Positions 1-5,778 of a stretch of 7,571 nucleotides of DNA are shown piece after piece. The stretch's first letter is position 1. The number at the start of each line of letters is the position of its first letter. Origin of the DNA: Acidobacteriaceae bacterium (GTDB lineage: Bacteria > Acidobacteriota > Terriglobia > Bryobacterales > Bryobacteraceae); NCBI GenBank assembly GCA_019245255.1, contig JAFARV010000988.1, positions 1 through 7,571 of the forward strand, read 5' to 3'. The notes below the pieces were generated by a model, which worked only from the letters and a program-made list of their open reading frames with translations, was not told the DNA's origin and searched no databases. Made by a program: the position numbers and the translations under genes.

Positions 1-462
1 TCTCGCCTGACGTACCTTTCGCTCGGGGTAATCGCGGGTTTTTTAATTGCCGGTAAAGGATGGTGGCGGAACGTTCTCGGCTGGCAGCTGGTTCCGAGAT
101 CGCCGGGTACGGCAGATGTCGGGATGATATTGACCTTGGCTGGCATCATTTTCGATCTCTGGGCCCGTTTTGTTCTCGGCAGAAACTGGAGTGGGACCGT
201 TACTGTCAAGCAAGATCACGAACTGGTACAATCTGGTCCGTACGGAGTTGTCCGCCATCCGATCTATTCAGGCTTTCTGCTTGCGCTGGCAGGCACAGTG
301 ATCGCTCAGGGCGACGTCGGGGCGTTCCTCGGATTGGTGTTAGCCACGCTTGCACTTCGCCTGAAATCGCTTACCGAAGAGGCGTTCATGACACAGCAGT
401 TCGGCTCCCAATACACTACGTACAAAAGAACAGTAAAGGCGTTGATTCCGTTCGTGTGGTAG
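1..462 (+). CDS. ICMT-like integral membrane methyltransferase, 5'-truncated
   Basis: The reading frame is open from base 1 to a TAG at 460-462, giving 153 residues with the N-terminus outside the window. Hydrophobic stretches lie near the start (codons about 5-18), around codons 42-56 and around codons 91-117, fitting a small multi-pass inner-membrane protein. The hallmark GPYGVVRHPIYSG motif is encoded at about 235-273. The Y..Y..R...LIP.vW ending is typical of the isoprenylcysteine carboxyl methyltransferase / phospholipid methyltransferase superfamily, which uses S-adenosylmethionine in the membrane. Bacterial members rarely have a known acceptor, and prenyl-cysteine is not implied here. 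The internal ATG at 124 would cut off the first membrane segment, so it is unlikely to be the true start. The GH18 gene follows 42 bases later on the same strand and may be cotranscribed. The family call is secure; the substrate is unknown. Confidence 0.88.
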   Translation, partial: SRLTYLSLGVIAGFLIAGKGWWRNVLGWQLVPRSPGTADVGMILTLAGIIFDLWARFVLGRNWSGTVTVKQDHELVQSGPYGVVRHPIYSGFLLALAGTVIAQGDVGAFLGLVLATLALRLKSLTEEAFMTQQFGSQYTTYKRTVKALIPFVW

Positions 463-488
463 GCGCCGCCCGGGTCTGCTGCCGGCGC
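463..488 (+). other. GC-rich dyad between the ICMT-like and GH18 genes
   Basis: GCGCCG at 463-468 is complementary to CGGCGC at 483-488, with a 14-base loop. It starts right after the stop codon of the upstream gene. No T-tract follows, so it is a poor intrinsic terminator. It could be a weak attenuator or mRNA-stabilising stem, or chance in GC-rich DNA. Confidence 0.2.
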
Positions 489-504
489 GATAGCATAGGG
501 CACT

Positions 505-1827
505 ATGAAACCCAATCCGTTTCTGCTTCTTGCAGCGCTCGCTTGCACCGCCGGCCCCCTTTCCTCCGCCGGTCTCCTCGGGCGCGATCACCCAATCGTC
601 AACGCCTATTACGCGCAATGGACCGTTTACAGCGGCTTTACCGTGAAAACGGTGGACACGAGCGGTACCGCGCGACAGCTGGATGTGCTTACGTATGCGT
701 TTGTCAATATAGGCACGAACGCGCTCGGCCAGTACGAATGCACGTCGTACGATTCATGGGCCGACAATGGAACCGGTTACGGTGCGACGCCAAACACAAG
801 CGTGGGCGGCAAAGTTCTTCCATCGAATGGACTGACCGGGAACTTCGGCCAGCTTTTGCTGTTAAAGCAGAAATACCCGGACCTCAAGATAGTAATCACC
901 ATTGGCGGCGCAAGCTTGCCTCCACAGGCCTTTGCGGCCATGTCGTCGACAGCTGCCAGCCGCGAGCATTTCGTCAGCTCATGCATCGCCGATTACATTC
1001 AAGGGCACTTCACCGGCGCATTCGGTCAGCAGCCAAACCAGTGGGAGCCCAAGAGCACCAGCGTTCAGACCGCGCCTGGGCCGCCAGTTCCCGATACACC
1101 CGGCTTGTTTGATGGAATCGAAATTGATTGGGAGTTCCCGACCGCCGCCGATACGGCCAACTTCACGGCCTTAATGAAGGAGTTTCGAAGACAGCTTGAT
1201 GCGATTCAGAAACACCGCTACATTTTGTCTTATGATGCGCCTGCAGGGCAGCAGAACTTTTCGAACATCGACATCGCGGCGGTTGACCGGTACGTAACGT
1301 ATGTCGATCTCATGACCTATGACTACTCGGGTCCATGGCAGTCTCAGACGGGCTTCGTCGCCCCGCTTCGGGCCACACAGTACGATCCGGATCCGACACT
1401 AAACATCGTGTACACAGTCAATTCCTATGTTGCGAACGGAGCTTCGCCGGAAAAGATTCTGCTCGGCGTACCGTTGTATGCGTATGGGTGGAAAGTGAAT
1501 GCGCCATCTACGCGTGAAGGTCAATTTGAACCTGCGACGCCGCTGGCTGTCAGCACAGAACCGTTCAGTTACATCAAGACGACCGTTGAACCCGTTTGGC
1601 AGTTGTTTCGAGACAGGGAAACGAATGGCGGCACAACGAGCACACCGTGGCTATTCGACGGCACGACCTACTGGACATTCGATGACGAACACTCGATTCA
1701 CGAGAAGATGACCTTTGCGGCAAACCAGGGCTTGGGTGGCGCTTTCGCTTGGGAACTGAGCAACGATCTTCCCGATGGCGACCTGATGCGCGCGATATAT
1801 GCGGGCTTGAACGGGCAACGGTTTTGA
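505..1827 (+). CDS. secreted GH18 chitinase-like glycoside hydrolase
   Basis: This 440-residue protein is predicted to hydrolyse beta-1,4-linked N-acetylglucosamine polymers such as chitin outside the cytoplasm. Residues 1-22 form a Sec-type signal peptide (lysine, LLLAALA core, S-S-A before G23). The rest is a GH18 TIM barrel: TIGG at 132-135 (the SxGG strand), the active-site strand DGIEIDWE at 203-210 with presumed acid/base E210, M270-x-Y272-D273 (the MxYD strand), GVPLYAYGW before a short insertion, and W416 in FAWEL near the end. The motif differs from the usual DxxDxDxE: the middle Asp is Glu206, while D203, D208 and E210 are kept. No carbohydrate-binding module is visible. The ATG has a modest AGGG at 497-500. 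GH18 also includes non-catalytic lectins and ENGase-like enzymes, so the exact substrate is open. The gene converges on the activator gene downstream. Confidence 0.9.
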   Translation: MKPNPFLLLAALACTAGPLSSAGLLGRDHPIVNAYYAQWTVYSGFTVKTVDTSGTARQLDVLTYAFVNIGTNALGQYECTSYDSWADNGTGYGATPNTSVGGKVLPSNGLTGNFGQLLLLKQKYPDLKIVITIGGASLPPQAFAAMSSTAASREHFVSSCIADYIQGHFTGAFGQQPNQWEPKSTSVQTAPGPPVPDTPGLFDGIEIDWEFPTAADTANFTALMKEFRRQLDAIQKHRYILSYDAPAGQQNFSNIDIAAVDRYVTYVDLMTYDYSGPWQSQTGFVAPLRATQYDPDPTLNIVYTVNSYVANGASPEKILLGVPLYAYGWKVNAPSTREGQFEPATPLAVSTEPFSYIKTTVEPVWQLFRDRETNGGTTSTPWLFDGTTYWTFDDEHSIHEKMTFAANQGLGGAFAWELSNDLPDGDLMRAIYAGLNGQRF

Positions 1828-1881
1828 GTACCAAGCCGGCGACGGCATCGCACTCTGGATTCGGCAGCCGGATCACTGCAC

Positions 1882-1901
1882 AAACGTCATTCCGGACGTT
1901 T
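1882..1901. terminator. candidate hairpin at the convergent junction
   Basis: AAACGTC (1882-1888) pairs with GACGTTT (1895-1901) around a 6-base loop, 54 bases after the GH18 stop. It overlaps the last codons and stop of the opposing activator gene. On the plus strand it runs into a short pyrimidine-rich stretch (TTTCTC), so it may help end GH18 transcription. It lacks a proper T-tract and the stem is only moderately stable. A weak GCCG/CGGC stem with a GCGA loop lies at 1835-1846. Confidence 0.3.
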
Positions 1902-2837
1902 CTCAATCTCCCGCAGTCGGCGGAAAAGCGTTGTTCGCCCAATCTGCAGCAGTTGAGCGGCACGCTGGCGGTCGCCGCCCGTTTCATCGAGAGCACGCAT
2001 GATTGCGAGACGCTCGAGCTCGTGCATAGGAAGGAGTGGTACATGTGTCCAATTGCTGCACGTATTTCCCTCTAAGCCCGGCTCGGTCGCATGCAAATCC
2101 CGCAATCCAGGAATGAGTTGATTGGGGGCGCAAATCGTAGATGGCAGATCCGATCGCTTGACCAGATTCCCGCTGCTTCGGGCGCGAATTCGTTGAATGC
2201 AGTTCTCTAACTCCCGCACATTCCCGGGCCAGTCATAGCTCAAAAAATAACCGAGCACGTGATCGGGAATCTGAAAGTTCGACCCCGAAAGGAAGTGCGA
2301 AATCAGCACAGGAATATCTTCTTTTCGCTCTCGCAGGGGAGGAACATGCAGCTTCGCTACGTTCAGGCGATAATACAGATCTTGCCGAAATCGTCCAGCA
2401 CTTACCTCGCGTTTTAGATCCCGATTCGTCGCCGTGATGATCCTGAAATTAGAATGCAACTCCCGTGCTGAACCAACTCTCCGGTATGTCTTCTGCTGCA
2501 AGAGTCGCAGCAGCTTCGCTTGTACCTCGAGAGCCAGTTCTCCTATCTCATCGAAAAACGCAGCGCCTCCGTTTGCAGCATCAATAAGCCCCGGCCGTCC
2601 CGAATCAGCGCTCGTGAATGCTCCGCGTACGTGCCCGAATAGCTCACTTTCGGCTAGCTGCGGCGTCAGGTGAGTACAATCAACGACAACAAACGGTCCT
2701 CGCCCTCCATGAACTGCTTGGGCGATCAGCTCTTTCCCGGTCCCCGTCTCTCCTTGGATAAGCACCGGGCAATTCTGCAGTCGCAGCCGCTCTGCTTGCT
2801 CGATCAAGGCGGCTATTTTGTCGGAGGCATAAACCAT
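1887..2837 (-). CDS. sigma54-type AAA+ activator with Fis HTH, no sensory domain
   Basis: This 316-residue protein is a bacterial enhancer-binding protein of PspF-like layout: AAA+ ATPase plus C-terminal DNA-binding domain, with no receiver, PAS, GAF or FHA domain in front. Visible motifs are Walker A GETGTGKE (29-36), ESELFGH (63-69), the sigma54-contact loop GAFTSA (72-77), Walker B FFDE with D96/E97, arginine-finger region FRQDLYYRLNV (R151, R157), and sensor II WPGNVREL (203-210). A Fis-type helix-turn-helix spans about 271-311. The contact loop differs from canonical GAFTGA by Gly to Ser at position 76. The ATG start is supported by GAGGA at 2849-2845, 7 bases upstream; a stop only 11 codons before it (2873-2871) rules out a long missing N-terminus. 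It is divergent from the micropeptide and kinase. Known family members remodel sigma54 holoenzyme by ATP hydrolysis; the target promoters are unknown. Confidence 0.93.
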   Translation of the reverse strand: MVYASDKIAALIEQAERLRLQNCPVLIQGETGTGKELIAQAVHGGRGPFVVVDCTHLTPQLAESELFGHVRGAFTSADSGRPGLIDAANGGAAFFDEIGELALEVQAKLLRLLQQKTYRRVGSARELHSNFRIITATNRDLKREVSAGRFRQDLYYRLNVAKLHVPPLRERKEDIPVLISHFLSGSNFQIPDHVLGYFLSYDWPGNVRELENCIQRIRARSSGNLVKRSDLPSTICAPNQLIPGLRDLHATEPGLEGNTCSNWTHVPLLPMHELERLAIMRALDETGGDRQRAAQLLQIGRTTLFRRLREIEKRPE

Positions 2838-2901
2838 GAACGAATCCTCGTTGAACCGGCACGTCGGGCACTAAACAGAAGCTCGAAACGCTTAGCTCAA
2901 G

Positions 2902-2934
2902 TATTCCACAGAATCCGGTACTGAGCTATTCCAC
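2902..2934 (-). repeat. two GTGGAATA direct repeats upstream of the activator gene
   Basis: The plus strand carries TATTCCAC at 2902-2909 and again at 2927-2934 (GTGGAATA on the minus strand), with start points 25 bases apart. The second copy sits inside the dyad CTGAG (2921-2925) / CTCAG (2934-2938). They lie 53-98 bases upstream of the activator start, where operator or activator sites would be expected. Their role is inferred. Confidence 0.4.
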
Positions 2935-2938
2935 TCAG

Positions 2939-2971
2939 GGGGTAAGGGGTAACCAAAATCTTAACTAAAAT
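2939..2971 (+). promoter_or_regulatory. candidate promoter: tandem GGGGTAA plus TAAAAT -10
   Basis: GGGGTAA occurs twice head to tail at 2939-2945 and 2946-2952. TAAAAT at 2966-2971 matches the -10 consensus at five of six positions. No good -35 hexamer exists; the tandem repeat occupies that position, as an activator site would in a regulated promoter. Transcription would start near 2978, giving an approximately 80-base leader ahead of the micropeptide. A poorer alternative is TTGAAA (2994-2999) with TACTAA (3016-3021). Confidence 0.25.
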
Positions 2972-3000
2972 TCGCTAAAAAAAGCGCTATCGTTTGAAAA

Positions 3001-3039
3001 GACAGATCCAGTACTTACTAAGTAACAGCTTAATCTGTC
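3001..3039 (+). repeat. nested dyad just upstream of the micropeptide
   Basis: The outer arms GACAGAT (3001-3007) and ATCTGTC (3033-3039) are perfect complements over 7 bases. Within them TACTTA (3012-3017) and TAAGTA (3019-3024) form a second perfect palindrome centred on C3018. As RNA this would fold into a stem with an internal loop, ending 6 bases before the Shine-Dalgarno sequence at 3046. It could be a leader structure controlling translation, or as DNA a two-part operator. Confidence 0.45.
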
Positions 3040-3045
3040 CGAATT

Positions 3046-3050
3046 GGAGG
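3046..3050 (+). promoter_or_regulatory. strong ribosome binding site GGAGG of the micropeptide
   Basis: GGAGG is followed by 8 bases and then ATG at 3059. This is an optimal core and spacing, and the best ribosome binding site in the window. It decides the start of a reading frame too short for routine gene calling. Confidence 0.65.
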
Positions 3051-3058
3051 AAATAGAT

Positions 3059-3124
3059 ATGGTGCCCATAGTTATAAGATTGGTTACGGAATTGCTTAAC
3101 TGGCTCTCTCAGATCTTCCATTAA
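3059..3124 (+). CDS. putative 21-residue amphipathic micropeptide
   Basis: ATG at 3059 to TAA at 3122-3124 encodes 21 residues beginning MVPIVIRLVT and ending NWLSQIFH. On a helical wheel the polar residues R7, T10, E11, N14, S17, Q18 and H21 all fall within about 120 degrees. V2, I4, V5, I6, L8, V9, L12, L13, W15, L16, I19 and F20 fill the opposite face. That is a clean membrane-surface amphipathic helix, with near-zero net charge and a tryptophan near the interface. The size and pattern recall phenol-soluble-modulin-like or type I toxin-like peptides, but I recognise no homologue. Codons such as ATA (twice) and AGA are atypical for the GC-rich neighbours. It ends 40 bases before the earliest kinase start and is probably cotranscribed with it. 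It could instead be a leader peptide tuning kinase translation. Translation is inferred from the ribosome binding site and helix pattern only. Confidence 0.5.
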   Translation: MVPIVIRLVTELLNWLSQIFH

Positions 3125-3164
3125 GACATTTCCTTACGACATAACTGACTCGACCACACGCCTG

Positions 3165-5723
3165 GTGATGCCAATGTATCCAGAAACTCTAGTAGCGGCA
3201 GACTCATGCGAAACTTTGGCTCCAGCCTCAGGCCAGGGCGAGCGGTTCCATTTAAGCGGAGCGATCGGACTGGGGGGCGCGGGGTGTGTGTACAAGGCCT
3301 GGGACGACGTTCTCTGCAAGACGGTCGCGCTAAAGATGGTTCAGTTAGCTGGGCCGGCGGCTGAAATGCAACTCCGGCGCGAAGCCGCAGTTGCGCAGAG
3401 TTTGACGCACCCATCCATTGTAAGAATTCATGACGTTGTTTGCTTCCGGGGTCAAACCTGTATCTCTATGGAGTATGTAAACGGCACTGATTTGGCGGCC
3501 TATCTATCCGAGCGACGCAAGCTGGATGTCCACACAGTGGCCCATATCGCCGGACAGATTTGCTCAGGGCTTGCGGCTGCACATGACGCCGGAATTATCC
3601 ACTGCGACCTGAAACCAGCCAATATCATGCTCGAAGACGATCGTGTGCGGATCGTCGATTTCGGACTCGCCGTAGAACTGAATGCTCCGGCGAGTGAGCG
3701 TACCTGGGCAGGTACGCCTGTCTACATGTCTCCCGAACAGAAACAGCGAGTGCCAGTTGACCGGCGCACGGACTTTTATTCGCTGGGCCTGATTCTCTTT
3801 GAGTTGTTATCCGGGCGGCGACCCACTGCTGCTGAGCTGGACCAGGTCACACCCGCCAAACTGCGTCAGCCCCTTCAACAGGTTCCGCGCTGGATGAGAG
3901 AAATTATCGCTAAATGCCTGCAGCACGGGCCGCAGGACCGCTATGCGAGCGCCAGCGAAATCTCTGCTGATCTGCGCCGCTTTTCGAATCGAAGCTCGTC
4001 GCCGCTCGCCCCGGATGCAACGAACAGGAAACAGAACGCAAGCCGAATAGCAGCTTGCGCAGCGGTTTTGCTCCCGCTCGTAACTTGCGTGCACAACGGG
4101 CACGTGATTGCCGGGCCCACCGGCTCCAAACTGGATTCGCAAGGTCCCCAGACGGTAGTGCTGCTTCCCATTCAGCCCAAAACGTCTTCGTCTGAACCGC
4201 TGGCTGATGGGTTAAGTGATTACCTTCGCGATGCTCTCGGTCACTCGCCTGAGTTGCACCTTTGGACGCCGAATCCCCAGTCGAATATGAGCCCGGGAAG
4301 CACCGCCCTGCACAAAGCGGACCTCATTATCACAGGCACAGTAGATGAGGTCGGAGACTATTCAACCGTCCACCTCGATTGCTGGAGCGGTGTAACAGGC
4401 ACCCATTCGTTCTCCGTTCCCGCTGGAGGAAGCACACCTTATGAGTTGCAACAGAAGCTTTGGTCAGAGCTTCTTTCACACGTCCCTCGTCTGCAACACG
4501 CGGAAACTAAAGCATCCCGGGATGAGATAAGCGCCAATGTTCAGAGCTATGGGTTATATTTGCGCGGGAACCATTTGATACACCGCGAACCTGGTTCTAT
4601 TGAAGCTCTACGAAAAGCGGTTGAGTTGTTAAACGCGGCTATTGCGGTCGGACCTTCCTGTGCACTTTGCTATGCGCGCAAAGCCGACGCCGAATTGCTG
4701 CTAGCCGATCTGAATCACGACGAGAAGTGGATGCGAGACGTCCTTAGCGATGTGCATAAAGCACGCGAAATCAACGAAAATTCAGAGGACGTCGTGAGTA
4801 CAGCCGCCCAGGTTTACGCTCGAACAGACCGGCGCAACGAAGCCATCATGCTTCTGCAGAACGCCAAAAAATTAACTCCGTCTTCCGCGCGAATCAGGCA
4901 CTTGCTCGGTGAGTTATTGGCCGAACAGGGCTTATACGCCGAAGCACTTTCCGAGCTGAATGCCGCCGTCGAACTCGATCCGACCGATGTTGCACATCTC
5001 AACATCCTCGGAGTTATCGAACTGCAGATTCCTGACTACGCAGCCGCCATCGACTCCTTCACCAGGATTTCGCAAATTGACCCGGGCAACATAGCTGCAT
5101 CAGTCAATCTCGCAAGCACGTATATCCGGGCAGCCCGTTTCGCAGACGCTGTAAATCCAGCCGAAAAAGCGCTGCAGCGAGACGCTTCTGCGCCTAATTA
5201 CACGAATTTGGCGATCGCCACATATTACGTGGGCAAGCAGCAACTAGCGCTGCTGTTATTTCAGCAAGCAGCAAGGCTTTCCCCGAACTCGGAAGTGTAT
5301 GTTGGCAATCTGGCTCACGCATACCGATGGTTAGGAATGCAACAGGAGGCAAGGACTACATACCGGCACGCCCTGGATTTGGCGCTTCAGGAGATCCGAA
5401 CCAAACCGGACAGTAGCGTGTTAGCAGATGTCGCGCTGTACGAAGCCGCTCTTGGCAAAGTCGAAACGGCGAACGCATATATCGCACAAGCTCGTTCCAC
5501 GAGCCCATCCGATCTCGACGTTATGTATAAGGAAGCTGTCGTTGCGGATTTGCTCGGCACTCCGCAGCGAGCCCTCGATGTCCTGAAAAAAGTTTGTGCA
5601 CGCGGCTACCCGATGGCTTTGGCAAGCAACAATCCCGACCTCGCCGAAGTCCGTCAACTGCCCGGCTTCCAGACGCTCGCGGGTGGCGGAACTCAGCCGC
5701 GACCCGGAGGGAGCGGTTTTTAA
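3165..5723 (+). CDS. Ser/Thr protein kinase with TolB-like and TPR regions
   Basis: This protein of up to 852 residues is a Hanks-type kinase fused to a scaffold region, a style common in Acidobacteriota. Kinase domain, about 29-273: glycine loop GLGGAG (35-40), catalytic K57, helix-C E73, catalytic loop HCDLKPAN (146-153), DFG (165-167), GTPVYMSPE (183-191). The HRD arginine is Cys147, making it a non-RD kinase, while catalytic D148, K150 and N153 are intact. A short hydrophobic stretch at 294-309 may be one membrane span, but is marginal. Residues about 329-440 resemble the TolB-like region found in such proteins. From about 457 to 790 helical TPR-type repeats follow, clearest at 577-608, 610-641, 644-675, 677-709 and 711-743. 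The start is ambiguous: GTG 3165, ATG 3168 or ATG 3174. GGTGA at 3164-3168 lies 5 bases before ATG 3174 and favours that one. Substrates are unknown. Confidence 0.92.
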   Translation: MMPMYPETLVAADSCETLAPASGQGERFHLSGAIGLGGAGCVYKAWDDVLCKTVALKMVQLAGPAAEMQLRREAAVAQSLTHPSIVRIHDVVCFRGQTCISMEYVNGTDLAAYLSERRKLDVHTVAHIAGQICSGLAAAHDAGIIHCDLKPANIMLEDDRVRIVDFGLAVELNAPASERTWAGTPVYMSPEQKQRVPVDRRTDFYSLGLILFELLSGRRPTAAELDQVTPAKLRQPLQQVPRWMREIIAKCLQHGPQDRYASASEISADLRRFSNRSSSPLAPDATNRKQNASRIAACAAVLLPLVTCVHNGHVIAGPTGSKLDSQGPQTVVLLPIQPKTSSSEPLADGLSDYLRDALGHSPELHLWTPNPQSNMSPGSTALHKADLIITGTVDEVGDYSTVHLDCWSGVTGTHSFSVPAGGSTPYELQQKLWSELLSHVPRLQHAETKASRDEISANVQSYGLYLRGNHLIHREPGSIEALRKAVELLNAAIAVGPSCALCYARKADAELLLADLNHDEKWMRDVLSDVHKAREINENSEDVVSTAAQVYARTDRRNEAIMLLQNAKKLTPSSARIRHLLGELLAEQGLYAEALSELNAAVELDPTDVAHLNILGVIELQIPDYAAAIDSFTRISQIDPGNIAASVNLASTYIRAARFADAVNPAEKALQRDASAPNYTNLAIATYYVGKQQLALLLFQQAARLSPNSEVYVGNLAHAYRWLGMQQEARTTYRHALDLALQEIRTKPDSSVLADVALYEAALGKVETANAYIAQARSTSPSDLDVMYKEAVVADLLGTPQRALDVLKKVCARGYPMALASNNPDLAEVRQLPGFQTLAGGGTQPRPGGSGF

Positions 5724-5778
5724 GGTGAGGTGGTTGCGCCCGCTCTGACCCCTCGGCGATGCGGCGCGTGCAGACACG
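5724..5778. other. short convergent gap with weak hairpin
   Basis: These 55 bases separate the convergent kinase and TlpA-like genes. GCGTG (5766-5770) and CACGC (5775-5779) form a 5-base-pair stem with a CAGA loop, reaching the last base of the opposing stop codon. There is no T-tract on either strand, so I cannot call a real terminator. Confidence 0.25.

Larger units (their letters stand above)
2838..3058. promoter_or_regulatory. AT-rich divergent control region
   Basis: This non-coding stretch separates the activator (-) from the micropeptide and kinase (+). It is visibly richer in A/T than its neighbours between about 2950 and 3060. Three groups of repeats are described separately: GTGGAATA repeats at 2902-2934, a tandem GGGGTAA at 2939-2952, and a nested dyad at 3001-3039. 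A small CGCT/AGCG dyad lies at 2973-2986. I found no sequence with the GG-N10-GC spacing of a sigma54 -24/-12 promoter on the stretches I checked, so there is no visible sign that the neighbouring activator drives these genes itself. Confidence 0.6.

Noticed and set aside
505..546. Lipoprotein signal in the GH18 protein (Cys14 after LLLAALA)
   Set aside because: The residues before Cys are A-L-A, a poor lipobox, and the hydrophobic segment would be very short. A plain Sec signal cut after S-S-A at 20-22 fits better.
60..1112. 350-codon plus-strand frame overlapping the methyltransferase and GH18 genes
   Set aside because: It is a frame shadow of two genes with recognisable motifs. Its translation is rich in Arg, Ser and Cys and has no domain.
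1574..2044. 156-codon minus-strand frame across the GH18 and activator 3' ends
   Set aside because: It overlaps two well-supported genes in other frames, and its composition (Arg, Ser and Cys rich) shows no domain.
3098..3120. TGGCTCTCTCAGATCTTCC as a possible sigma54 -24/-12 promoter for the kinase
   Set aside because: It has TGGC but no GC at the required spacing, and it lies inside the micropeptide frame.
2987..3121. Antisense 44-codon frame opposite the micropeptide, with AAGGA about 9 bases before its ATG
   Set aside because: Its product shows no signal peptide, regular helix pattern or recognisable family, and it runs through the nested dyad and control region. The plus-strand frame has a better ribosome binding site and a clean helix pattern. 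Conservation analysis could reverse this.
3059..3167. Fusion of the micropeptide to the kinase by frameshift
   Set aside because: The kinase frame is open back to 3078, but no slippery sequence or pairing structure is visible near the micropeptide stop, and the kinase has its own start codons.
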